64,000 nt of DNA, taken from assembly GCA_031551355.1 (NCBI GenBank), contig JAVBNT010000009.1:108751-172750 (forward strand). The letters are read 5' to 3'. The stretch is from JAVBNT01 sp031551355 (lineage in GTDB: Bacteria > Vulcanimicrobiota > CADAWZ01). The position numbers and the translations under genes were made by a program. The notes under the pieces were generated by a model that searched no databases, was not told the DNA's origin, and was given only the letters and a program-made list of their open reading frames with translations. Shown piece after piece: positions 26,485 to 34,742 of this stretch (position 1 is the stretch's first letter; each line of letters starts with the position of its first letter).

Positions 26485-26888
26485 AACTCGAAGATGACCG
26501 CTATTGTTTTGCCTGCGGCAAAGAGAACCCCATTGGCTTAAAACTGGTTTTTGAGCAGCAGGACGGTGTGTTTTTTACCAGATTTATTCCCGGAAAAATG
26601 CATCAGGGCTATAAGGATTTTTTACATGGGGGTATTGCTTCAACTGTTCTTGACGAAGTAATGGCCCGTTTGCTGATAGATATACACGGCTTAATGGTTG
26701 TTACTGCGAAAATGGAGGTAAGATTCAGGAAACCGGTGCCAATCGAAAGCGAAGTTACAGTGTCGGCAAAATATACCGGCAGTGAAGGGAATTTTCATAT
26801 GGCCAATGGCGAGATAAGAACCGCTAAAGGTCTTTTGCTTGTATCGGCGACCGGTATGTTTGCGGAAATTTCCCGGAAAGAGGATTGA
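26481..26888 (+). CDS. Hotdog-fold thioesterase, PaaI/YbgC-like
   Basis: 135 residues with the HGG motif of hotdog thioesterases in FLHGGIASTVLDEVMARLL; Asp in LDEV is the usual catalytic or structural acid of the PaaI-like group. A small N-terminal addition YCFACGKENPIGLKL resembles the CxxC-G-N-P-GL motif of one PaaI subfamily. Likely hydrolyses an acyl-CoA; substrate unknown. Sits between coaE and smpB with overlapping ends, which makes a link to CoA metabolism attractive but not proven. Confidence 0.85.
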   Translation: MKLEDDRYCFACGKENPIGLKLVFEQQDGVFFTRFIPGKMHQGYKDFLHGGIASTVLDEVMARLLIDIHGLMVVTAKMEVRFRKPVPIESEVTVSAKYTGSEGNFHMANGEIRTAKGLLLVSATGMFAEISRKED

Positions 26889-26890
26889 GC

Positions 26891-27352
26891 ATGGCTGAAG
26901 GAAAGGTTATTGCCTTAAATAAAAAAGCCTGGCACGAATATTTTCTTGAAGATAAATTCGAGGCCGGAATTTCGCTTACCGGTACAGAGGTGAAGTCGTT
27001 GAGACGCGGCAAGGTAAACCTTTCCGATTCCTATGTGGCGATAAAGAATAATGAAGCCTGGCTGCTTCAGGCCCATATATCCAAATATGAGGAAGGTAAT
27101 ATTTTTAACCATGAGCCCAGACGTCAAAGAAGGCTGCTGCTCCACAGATATGAGATCGAAAAGCTTTCTTCAAAAACGGCGGAGAAAGGTTATTCGCTTA
27201 TTCCCGTGAAACTGTATTTTTCCAAAGGACGGGTTAAAGTGGAATTTGCCCTTGCAAAAGGCAAAAAACTGTATGATAAACGTGATTCTATTTCCGAAAA
27301 ACAGGCTAAAAGGGATATTGACAGGGGGATGAAGGAGCATAACAGGGCTTAG
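26891..27352 (+). CDS. smpB: SsrA-binding protein SmpB
   Basis: 153 residues. Binds tmRNA and brings it to stalled ribosomes for trans-translation. Visible: FEAGISLTGTEVKSLRRGKVNLSDSY, the NHEPRRQRRLLLH loop and the basic tail KGKKLYDKRDSISEKQAKRDI that mimics mRNA in the empty channel. ATG 26891 is preferred over TTG 26885 since AAAGAGG lies 8 nt before it. No tmRNA gene was seen in the 220 bp downstream. Confidence 0.95.
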   Translation: MAEGKVIALNKKAWHEYFLEDKFEAGISLTGTEVKSLRRGKVNLSDSYVAIKNNEAWLLQAHISKYEEGNIFNHEPRRQRRLLLHRYEIEKLSSKTAEKGYSLIPVKLYFSKGRVKVEFALAKGKKLYDKRDSISEKQAKRDIDRGMKEHNRA

Positions 27353-27439
27353 GTGACGTGAATGTTTAATTTGACAGATGTATACAAATATTCATAATTT
27401 CTACTTGATTTCCTGAAAAAACACTTTGCCAAAGCTTAA

Positions 27440-27518
27440 CGTCGTAAAAATCCCGACGATTATTTTTTTGCATAAAACCCGCCTAAATCTTTTTTAATAG
27501 ATTTGGGCGGGTTTTATA
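27440..27518 (+). terminator. Two terminator hairpins after smpB
   Basis: CGTCG/CGACG (27440-27444, 27454-27458) is followed by a T-rich run. A second, stronger stem pairs AAAACCCGCCTAAATC (27474-27489) with GATTTGGGCGGGTTTT (27500-27515), one mismatch in 16. The symmetry would let the second act on both strands. Confidence 0.85.
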
Positions 27519-27607
27519 TTTTACTTCATAAATACGTCAAACTTGCTTTAAAGTAATAAAATAAACAGAATTTGTATCTGATTAACTGCTGCGCATATAA
27601 ATAACTT

Positions 27608-28007
27608 TTAAAGTTGTTTTTTGGGGGTGAAAATTCTGCTGAAAATCATTATGATCAAGAAGAACAGCAACAGGGGCAGGAATATAAATCCTGAATAATA
27701 TATAGCTAAATTCAAAACCAAGGTAAGCAAGAGAGAGCTTACAATTGACAAATGGTAAAAAACTGCGAATAATAAAAAAGCCGATAAAAAGCATAATATA
27801 AATACCAAACGGGGCTAAAAAATTTATTAAGACGCCAAGTATTATTGCTACAGCCCAGTTATTGGCCGAGTTATTTTTTTCAAAACCATATACACTGTAA
27901 TAAATCACTATCGCAAGAAATAATGCTTTCGCAATAAAAAGAAGTATCAGTGAAGGAAAAAGAGTTTCCCCTTCAATCAAAGGAGATGATATCATCATAT
28001 TTTCCAT
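27608..28007 (-). pseudogene. Membrane protein with a probable frameshift
   Basis: The frame from 28007 encodes a protein with at least three membrane segments (FPSLILLFIAKALFLAIVIYY first), but after about residue 85 it turns into a non-membrane sequence ending at 27582. The +1 frame from the same place reads a strongly hydrophobic, membrane-like continuation (LLLTLVLNLAIYYSGFIFLP) with a basic end, FTPKKQL, stopping at 27608. The switch lies in or near two runs of six T (coding strand) around 27755-27785. A single base insertion, a sequencing error or a programmed shift would all explain it. No family recognised; no clear ribosome binding site. Confidence 0.5.
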
Positions 28008-28186
28008 ATAATCCGACTGTATGAAATAACCTCCTGAATGTTTTTTTCAATCCCGGAATCAGAAAAATAAATCAGAGCTCAAAGATATCTTAATCTAAAA
28101 GTCTCTCTGATTACCCATACATAGTAAAAGTTGGAGCCGTTTGTAAGCAAACCGTCATATGTTCCACCGTCCGGCAAACCGCAAAC

Positions 28187-28241
28187 CTTTTTGAGAGATC
28201 AGTTACAGCGCATCTTATTGTCGTATATGTCTCTCAAAAAG
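28187..28241. repeat. 12-bp inverted repeat
   Basis: CTTTTTGAGAGA (28187-28198) is perfectly inverted at 28230-28241 (TCTCTCAAAAAG) around a 31-nt loop. It lies 13 bp before a copy of the dispersed structured repeat. The stretch 28008-28186 holds nothing else I can name. Confidence 0.5.
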
Positions 28242-28254
28242 AGGCAGCTATTAT

Positions 28255-28601
28255 ATAGTTAAGCCACTTTAAAACCATCTGACGCAGTATCATTATTTAT
28301 GATGAGCTTAGCTATGCCAAAAATCAGGCGGCTTGGCACCACGGATAAGTCATCTGCAAGGGAAAGCACATAAGAAGAGTGTCGGCGTCTGAAATCTCTC
28401 GGCAGGTGTAAGCTATTTCACTGAAAACATTGTCTTGTGTCTAGCAGAGCGCGTAGCTTGGAGGGGTTTCCATTAGGAGAGGATCGAGGCCGGGGGGCGG
28501 AGGAGCCCCTTGATAGCCTCCGTTTAGGAGAAAATTAAATAACCGCTTTAAAATATTTTTAACTAAATTTTGTTTAGACTTTACTAAAGTGGCGTGACTA
28601 T
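28255..28601 (+). repeat. Dispersed structured element, copy A (full, with terminal inverted repeats)
   Basis: Most divergent and most complete copy. Its ends ATAGTTAAGCCACTTT (28255-28270) and AAAGTGGCGTGACTAT (28586-28601) are inverted copies, 14 of 16 matching, as in MITEs. The core contains the family blocks GGCGGCTTGGCACCACGG, AAGAGTG...GGCGTCTGA, ACATTGTCTTG and CTTGGAGGGGTTTCCAT, and a G-rich/C-rich stem before TAGCCTCC. Despite base changes relative to other copies the pairing partners remain complementary. No open reading frame of its own. Confidence 0.75.
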
Positions 28602-28652
28602 AAATAGCCAACAGCTCCATTTTAGCGACTTGCTTAAAATCAGACAACACCA

Positions 28653-28889
28653 TTATTTTTCAGCAAATGGCCGGTTTCCCTCAGTCTTTTCTGCTACAAA
28701 CGCCGCACCGTCAGCGGTTTTTTCTGCTACAAATGCCGCGCCGTCGGCAGTCTTTTCCGCAAAAGCTAATGCGGCTTCCGCAGCCTTTTCGGCAAAAGTT
28801 TTGTCAGCTTGATTATTTTTTTTAACGTCATCAAGCCGTCTCTGTGAAGAAATTTTTGATTTAGATTTAAAACCTCTGTTTGTACTCAT
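28653..28889 (-). CDS. Small protein with 11-residue repeats
   Basis: 78 residues behind AAGGGGGAA. After a basic N terminus (MSTNRGFKSKSKISSQRR) come imperfect 11-residue repeats: FAEKAAEAALA, FAEKTADGAAF, VAEKTADGAAF, VAEKTEGNRPF. Two of these are nearly identical in DNA (33-bp units), so the array seems to have grown recently. Such 11-mers form amphipathic helices in group 3 LEA proteins and synuclein-like proteins; that comparison is only by pattern. It is soluble, with no signal peptide. Lies between a copy of the dispersed repeat and the NHL lipoprotein cluster, on the opposite strand to the latter. Confidence 0.7.
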   Translation of the reverse strand: MSTNRGFKSKSKISSQRRLDDVKKNNQADKTFAEKAAEAALAFAEKTADGAAFVAEKTADGAAFVAEKTEGNRPFAEK

Positions 28890-29195
28890 AAAAAATTCCC
28901 CCTTTTTAAATTAATTTAAAATTAACCGAGCCTATATATTATACACTGTATTTTTTAATTAGAATAGACTGAATATGAAAAAAAATAATAAAATTAAAAT
29001 ATATATAAATATATATGAAATTAAAAATTATAATATTGTAAAAAATAAACAATTTTAGTCTTTTTCTGAAACGGTGAAAAATGTATGGGTAAAGCTCCTG
29101 ATGATTTTTTGAAAAAAATATTTCCAGGCTTTTTATATGTGTTTGGTGGCGCTTACGTAAATTGTCCTAAATCAATTTAATTATTTATGTCATAA
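28890..29195. other. A+T-rich intergenic region
   Basis: Very A+T-rich, with the leftward promoter of the 11-residue-repeat gene presumably near 28900-28960. I see no gene or clear repeat here. Confidence 0.4.
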
Positions 29196-29270
29196 AGTTT
29201 ACAAAAAATTAATACAAACATTTCTTTTTTAGCTTTAATTAAAGCTTTTGTTTTGCTATATTTTAAATAT
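29196..29270 (+). promoter_or_regulatory. Conserved upstream block of NHL gene 1
   Basis: The sequence GTTTACAAAAAATTAATACA, a pyrimidine-rich spacer, the 16-bp perfect palindrome AGCTTTAATTAAAGCT and GCTATATTTTAAAT occur here in the same order as related blocks at 31967-32038 before NHL gene 2. Non-coding identity between the paralogues points to a shared promoter and operator; TATATT is a plausible -10. Confidence 0.5.
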
Positions 29271-29315
29271 AACGTCATTAATCATTATAAGTTATCTAGC
29301 AAATTAGGAGGCATT

Positions 29316-31757
29316 GTGGTCAGATTTTTTTCAGTAATATTTGCATTATGTATTTTTTCAGTGTTTGTATTGTCAGGTTGTTCCTCTTCCGGTTGTGACA
29401 AGTTTTTTGCCGGCGATTCTCAGGTCCGGGAGCCTCAGCTTCCGACGGATTCTATCCGGCAGATTGTCACGGTTGACGTAAAGTATCTTGACGGCGTGCC
29501 GATTGCCGATGTGGCAATCGAATCTGACAACCCTCTCGTCCGTATCGTCAATGCCAGAACCGATGCCAACGGTCATTATGTTTTCGATATAAATGCTCCC
29601 GACGGTACGGTGTTTACCCTCAGTTTCGGCAAACAGGGACATATCATTTCATCTTCATCGGCGTCTGTTACTGTCGGCCATGGAGGGCTGCATGAAGGAA
29701 ATACCATTACTTATCCTGTTCTGGCTTATGGCTATATACCTCTTGACGCTGACGGCGTTGAAGGTCGGACGAGTGACTTTTTTGCCGAGAATATCGGTAT
29801 TTACAATGCTCCTATGGATATGGTTCTGTCCCCTGACGGCAAAAAGATGTATGTAGCCGACAGTTTTAATCACCGCATCAGGGTTGTGGATATGGATACG
29901 GGTTTTATTTCCACTCTTGCCGGATGCGCTATTTCAGGTTATATGGAAGGCACCGGGGGGGCGGCCAGATTTTGGGAGCCGATGGGACTGGCAATTACCA
30001 AGGACGGTAAAACTTTGTATGTTGCCGATCAGATGAACGAGTGCGTCCGTAAAATAAACACGGTGACCGCTCAGGTTTCGCTCGTTGCCGGTATTCCCGG
30101 TTCGGCCGGCAATGTTAACAACAGTAATTTTTTGTCAAAATTCAGTAATCCCGGTATGATTGCACTTAGTACCGATGAGTCCACGCTTTATGTTGCCGAT
30201 TCTCAAAACAAGATTATCAAAAAAATCGATCTCGTCGGCAATAACGGGGTCGCCAGTCTGGGTTCGGCATTTGCATATTCAATATACGGCGTATGCCTGG
30301 CAAACGACGGAACCAGGGATATTCTGTATATTGCCGCAACGTTTGAACATAAAGTTTATTCCATGGATACAACTACGGGAGCGAGAACGTTTATTGCCGG
30401 TTCCTCGACAAACATGTCTAATGGCGACTGGGTGGATGGTATAGGTACTGTTGCCAAGTTTAACATCCCGGTGGGGATTGCGGTGTCTCAGAACCGTAAT
30501 TATCTGTATGTTTCCGATAACGCCACCAGCACGATCCGCAAAATAGATCTGTCAAATAACAATACCGTATCTACGCTTTCCGCTTCGACGTCCGGTTATT
30601 CGGAAGGTGCTTCACCGGAGTTCCTGTCCCCGGCGGGCCTGAATCTTTTTAGTAATGATGCCAGACTGCTTATTGCCGATACATCCAACAACCGCATCAG
30701 GGTAATGGATGTTGTCAGCGGAGCGGCGCAGAAATTGTCCGGCGGCGGACGTGCCGGTTTTGTAGACGGTCCGGCCGGAGATTCCACGCTTGCTTTTAAC
30801 GGCAATGTCTACAGTGTTGCTTTAACGGCCGATTCCAAGACGATGTATGTTTCCGATATTAAAAGCATATGGAAAGTCGATGTGGCTACCAGGGATGCCG
30901 TTGAGATTGCCGGCAGCTGTTATCTGGGCACGGCGTATATGTATAATATTGCCTATAATTTTGACAAGAGACCGACTTCGCATAAGATTGTGCTTTCGCA
31001 TGATGAAAAAACAATATACATTGCCGATTCGACAAGCAATATGATCAGATCTATCGATATTGCCTCCGGTAACTCAACTGTGGTTGCGGGTAACACTACA
31101 GCATCGTTCGCCGATGCTTTGACGGGAGCTGATGCAAGGTTCAATGAACCCGACGGTCTTGCCCTTTCACCGGCAGGTGATGTTCTTTATGTATCCGACG
31201 GTTGGAACCACCGGATCCGCAAAGTCGTTATTGCTACCGGTGCAACAACGACGGTGGCCGGTTCTGTAGCCGGATGGTTGGACGCAGCCGGTACATCGGC
31301 AAAATTCAATCTTCCGACCGATGTCGCTATTTCTCCTGCCGGCGACCGGCTTTATGTAGCCGATTCCTATAACCACAGGGTAAGAATGATTGATTTGGCA
31401 AATGGCAATAATGTGACTACTGTCGCCGGTAATGCTTCTGTCGGCAGGCAGGATGGAGTCGGAACGGCGGCTGTTTTTGACGAACCAAGAGGTCTGGCCA
31501 TAACTTCCGACGGATCATTGCTTTTTGTAACCGACTGCCGTGGCGCTAATATCAGAAGGATTAACCTCGCTACTCTTGCCGTAACGACATATGCCGGTGG
31601 AGTTGCCACTGGTTTTGCCGACGGAACTGGCGAAGAAGTGCTGTTCTATAATCCCGACGGTATTGCCGTATCCCGTGATTCTTCACAGCTTTTTATTGCC
31701 GATAACTGGAATTCGATGATTCGGCGTGTTGTCGCTTCCTATTTCGGAACTTATTGA
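29316..31757 (+). CDS. NHL-repeat beta-propeller lipoprotein 1
   Basis: GTG 29316 is set by TTAGGAGG just upstream and yields a lipoprotein signal MVRFFSVIFALCIFSVFVLSGC. Product of 813 residues. After the lipid anchor comes a carboxypeptidase-regulatory-like beta domain (VDVKYLDGVPIADVAIESDN ... GHYVFDINAPDGT), then about ten NHL-type blades with the motif LYVADSFNHRIRVVDM and the strand TLAGCAISGYMEGTGGAARF. Such propellers bind protein or carbohydrate; enzymatic function is not indicated. Exposed on the outer membrane or in the periplasm. First of three tandem paralogues, with its own promoter block and a terminator behind it. Confidence 0.88.
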   Translation: MVRFFSVIFALCIFSVFVLSGCSSSGCDKFFAGDSQVREPQLPTDSIRQIVTVDVKYLDGVPIADVAIESDNPLVRIVNARTDANGHYVFDINAPDGTVFTLSFGKQGHIISSSSASVTVGHGGLHEGNTITYPVLAYGYIPLDADGVEGRTSDFFAENIGIYNAPMDMVLSPDGKKMYVADSFNHRIRVVDMDTGFISTLAGCAISGYMEGTGGAARFWEPMGLAITKDGKTLYVADQMNECVRKINTVTAQVSLVAGIPGSAGNVNNSNFLSKFSNPGMIALSTDESTLYVADSQNKIIKKIDLVGNNGVASLGSAFAYSIYGVCLANDGTRDILYIAATFEHKVYSMDTTTGARTFIAGSSTNMSNGDWVDGIGTVAKFNIPVGIAVSQNRNYLYVSDNATSTIRKIDLSNNNTVSTLSASTSGYSEGASPEFLSPAGLNLFSNDARLLIADTSNNRIRVMDVVSGAAQKLSGGGRAGFVDGPAGDSTLAFNGNVYSVALTADSKTMYVSDIKSIWKVDVATRDAVEIAGSCYLGTAYMYNIAYNFDKRPTSHKIVLSHDEKTIYIADSTSNMIRSIDIASGNSTVVAGNTTASFADALTGADARFNEPDGLALSPAGDVLYVSDGWNHRIRKVVIATGATTTVAGSVAGWLDAAGTSAKFNLPTDVAISPAGDRLYVADSYNHRVRMIDLANGNNVTTVAGNASVGRQDGVGTAAVFDEPRGLAITSDGSLLFVTDCRGANIRRINLATLAVTTYAGGVATGFADGTGEEVLFYNPDGIAVSRDSSQLFIADNWNSMIRRVVASYFGTY

Positions 31758-31776
31758 TCCGTTTGTTCCGTTTTTT

Positions 31777-31923
31777 AAAGCCCTGCAGTAGCTTTGCCGC
31801 AGGGCTTTTTTTATGCAATTTTTAGAGGAGCATTTTTCTGAACAGCTGTGACCGTATACCCATGTTCATAAAGCCACAGCTCTTTTAATTAAAGGCCTGA
31901 CGGCGATGTCTGTCGGGTTTTTT
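31777..31923 (+). terminator. Two terminators after NHL gene 1
   Basis: AAAGCCCTGC (31777-31786) pairs with GCAGGGCTTT (31799-31808) and is followed by T. A second stem CCTGAC (31896-31901) with GTCGGG (31912-31917) is followed by six T. Confidence 0.85.
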
Positions 31924-31966
31924 AATTTTTGTTTGAATCCCATGAAATATAAAATGTTGTATAAAT

Positions 31967-32038
31967 GTTACAAAATATTAATATAAATATCTATATTTCC
32001 GCTTTAAATTAATTTTTTTATCTGCTATATTTTACATT
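31967..32038 (+). promoter_or_regulatory. Conserved upstream block of NHL gene 2
   Basis: GTTACAAAATATTAATATAA, then GCTTTAAATTAA and GCTATATTTTACAT repeat the layout found before NHL gene 1. About 150 nt lie between it and the start codon, implying a long leader. Confidence 0.5.
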
Positions 32039-32184
32039 ACTCAAGCATACTTTTCTTTTATAGTTGTTTAGATGTTGTGTTTAAAGTTTTTTTTATGCCT
32101 GTAATATTTCTGGAGGTGAGTCCGTATGAATATCGCTGTTTAGCCTTAATTTACCGCGTTATGTAAAAAATAAGGGGGAGTTTT

Positions 32185-34590
32185 ATGTTAAAATATTTAT
32201 TGTCTGTTTTTATTTTGCTGCCGCTTGTTCTCAGCGGGTGTTCTTCTTCGAATTGCGCTCAGTCGTTTGGTCCCGGCTCTCCGTCTGGAGTGCCTGGCCC
32301 TTTTATACGCCAAATAGTCACGGTTGACGTAAGATATCTGGATGGCGTTCCGATTGCCGATGTGGCGATCAGCTCGGATAACCCCGCTGTCCGCATAGGG
32401 AATGCCGGAACCGACATGAACGGCTACTATACTTTTGAGCTCAATGTTCCTGACGGTACGGTATTTTCCCTTAACTTCAGCAAGCCCGGTCACGTAATAT
32501 CATCCGACGATATTGTCACGGTAGGTACGGACGGTATACATGAGGGGAATACGATCATTTATCCGGTTTTCGCTTTAGGATATATTCCTCTGGACGATGA
32601 TAGTACGGAAGGCCGGTCAACCGATTTTTTTGCCGAGAATATCGGTATTTATAACGCTCCTATGGATACGGCTCTTTCTCCCGACGGTAAAAAACTGTAC
32701 GTTTCCGATAGCTTTAACCACCGGATCAGGGTTGTTGATATGGAAAGCGGCTTTCTTTCAACGCTGGCCGGAAGCGCTATTTCCGGCTATCAGGAAGGTT
32801 TCGGCGCCGAAGCCCGCTTCTGGGAACCGATGGGTCTGGCTTTGACTTCCGACGGCAAAACTCTTTATGTTTCCGATCAGATGAACAACTGTATCCGTAA
32901 AATCGACACCTCAACGGCAGAGGTCTCGCTTGTTGCCGGAACTCCCGGTTCCAGCGGCAATCAGATTGGGCCTAACCTTTCGGCAAAGTTCAATAATACC
33001 GGAATGATTGCCCTTAGTACCGATGAATCGTTTCTCTATGTCGCCGATTCTCAGAACAGGATTATCAGAAAAATTGATCTTGTCGGCGGCGGAGGAGTAT
33101 CGAATGTGGGGGGCGCTTTTCCTGGGGAGGTATACGGCGTTTGTGTCGCCAATGACGGCGCGAAAGATATTCTCTATATTGCGGCGACGTTTGATTATAA
33201 AATTTATTCCATGGATACTCAGACCGGTATTAGAACGTTTATTGCCGGTTCTTCTGACGGATGGCTGGACGGAGCAGGTGCGGCGGCAAAATTCAGTATT
33301 CCCGTCGGCATTGCTGTTTCCACGGATCGCAATTATATTTATGTTTCCGACAATTCCACCAGTACTATACGCAAGATCGATTTGGCTAACGGCAATATGG
33401 TTTCCACGCTTTCATCCTCGACGCCCGGTTATTCGGAAGGACCTTTGCCGGAATTTCTTTCTCCTGCCGGTCTGAAACTTTTTAATAATGATGCCGAAAT
33501 GTTTATTGCCGATACCTCCAACAACCGCGTCAGGATCATGGATATGGCAACCGGAGTGTCGCGAAAGCATTCAGGAGGCGGTAGGGCCGGTTTTGTGGAC
33601 GGACCTCCGGGAGAATCTTCGCTGTCTTTTAACGGCAATATATACAGCGTTATTTTGACTGACGATTCAAGAACCATGTATGTTTCAGATATCAAAAGTG
33701 TATGGAAAATAGATGTTGATACAAGAGATGCTGTCGAAATTGCCGGTAGTTGTTATGTTGGCACGGCGTATATGTATAACCTTTCCTACGGGTATTCCAA
33801 CAGAGCCACTTCACATAAAATAGTTCTATCGCTTGATGAAAAGACCATCTATATAGCCGACTCGACAAGCAATATGATCCGCTCAATTGATATCAGCTCC
33901 GGTGCGTCAACCGTTATTGCCGGAAATACTACAGCCGGCTATAAAGATGATACTGCTGCCGGTTCTGCCGTTCGGTTTAACCAGCCTAACGGTCTTGCCC
34001 TATCTAAAGACGGTAATTTTCTTTATGTGTCGGATGGCAAGAATCATAGGATTCGCAAAGTAAATATCGCAACCGGCGCGACGACGACTATAGCCGGTTC
34101 TTCACCCTCATTTGCCGATTCTGTGGGTATTTTGGCAAAATTTAACCTTCCCACCGATGTTGTTCTTTCGCCTGATGGCAGCCGTCTTTATGTGGCCGAT
34201 TCTTATAATCACCGGGTGCGGATGATTGATTTATCGGATAATAACGTTACTACTATAGCCGGCAATGCCTCTGCCGGACGTCAGGATGGAATCGGAACAG
34301 CCGCTGTTTTTGATGAGCCGAGGGGACTGGCGTTAACGTCTGACGGTAATTTGCTTTTTGTGACCGACTGCCGCGGAGCCAATATCAGGAGGATCAAGCT
34401 TGCAACTATGGCGGTAGCAACTTATGCCGGTGGGGCGGCCAGCGGTTTTGCCGATGGAACAGGGGAAGAAGCGCTTTTTTATAATCTTGATGGCCTTACT
34501 GTTTCAAGGGACTCTTCTCAGTTATTTATCGCCGATAACTGGAATTCGATGATCCGCCGTGTGGTGGCCTCTTATTTCGGAACTTACTGA
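32185..34590 (+). CDS. NHL-repeat beta-propeller lipoprotein 2
   Basis: 801 residues; ATG behind AAGGGGGAG. Lipoprotein signal MLKYLLSVFILLPLVLSGC, followed by CSSSNC as in the neighbours. Same build as gene 1: a regulatory-like beta domain (VDVRYLDGVPIADVAISSDN) and a chain of NHL blades (LYVSDSFNHRIRVVDMES, LYVADSYNHRVRMIDL). The two proteins are very similar throughout, especially at the last third (ASYFGTY end), which suggests recent duplication or gene conversion. Likely cell-surface binding protein; ligand unknown. Confidence 0.88.
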   Translation: MLKYLLSVFILLPLVLSGCSSSNCAQSFGPGSPSGVPGPFIRQIVTVDVRYLDGVPIADVAISSDNPAVRIGNAGTDMNGYYTFELNVPDGTVFSLNFSKPGHVISSDDIVTVGTDGIHEGNTIIYPVFALGYIPLDDDSTEGRSTDFFAENIGIYNAPMDTALSPDGKKLYVSDSFNHRIRVVDMESGFLSTLAGSAISGYQEGFGAEARFWEPMGLALTSDGKTLYVSDQMNNCIRKIDTSTAEVSLVAGTPGSSGNQIGPNLSAKFNNTGMIALSTDESFLYVADSQNRIIRKIDLVGGGGVSNVGGAFPGEVYGVCVANDGAKDILYIAATFDYKIYSMDTQTGIRTFIAGSSDGWLDGAGAAAKFSIPVGIAVSTDRNYIYVSDNSTSTIRKIDLANGNMVSTLSSSTPGYSEGPLPEFLSPAGLKLFNNDAEMFIADTSNNRVRIMDMATGVSRKHSGGGRAGFVDGPPGESSLSFNGNIYSVILTDDSRTMYVSDIKSVWKIDVDTRDAVEIAGSCYVGTAYMYNLSYGYSNRATSHKIVLSLDEKTIYIADSTSNMIRSIDISSGASTVIAGNTTAGYKDDTAAGSAVRFNQPNGLALSKDGNFLYVSDGKNHRIRKVNIATGATTTIAGSSPSFADSVGILAKFNLPTDVVLSPDGSRLYVADSYNHRVRMIDLSDNNVTTIAGNASAGRQDGIGTAAVFDEPRGLALTSDGNLLFVTDCRGANIRRIKLATMAVATYAGGAASGFADGTGEEALFYNLDGLTVSRDSSQLFIADNWNSMIRRVVASYFGTY

Positions 34591-34606
34591 GATGATAAAT
34601 TTTTTA

Positions 34607-34637
34607 AAACCTGCCGGATTTTCCGGCAGGTTTCTTA
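34607..34637 (+). terminator. Terminator after NHL gene 2
   Basis: AAACCTGCCGG (34607-34617) and CCGGCAGGTTT (34623-34633) form a perfect 11-bp stem over a 5-nt loop. Confidence 0.88.
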
Positions 34638-34742
34638 TTGGGACAAGGTGTTACGGATTTTTAATATAATTTTAACTTAATTTAGTCATTTGTTTTAACT
34701 TTTTTTGTTAATAAAGCTTTTATAACGTATCAAGGAGGTCTT

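Noticed and set aside
27353..27581. tmRNA gene downstream of smpB
   Set aside because: No tRNA-Ala-like acceptor half or tag-coding frame was found; only two terminator hairpins are visible.
28255..28601. Group II intron or known riboswitch for the dispersed element
   Set aside because: I find no intron-encoded protein, no domain V-like AGC hairpin, and no consistent position before genes. Not assigned.
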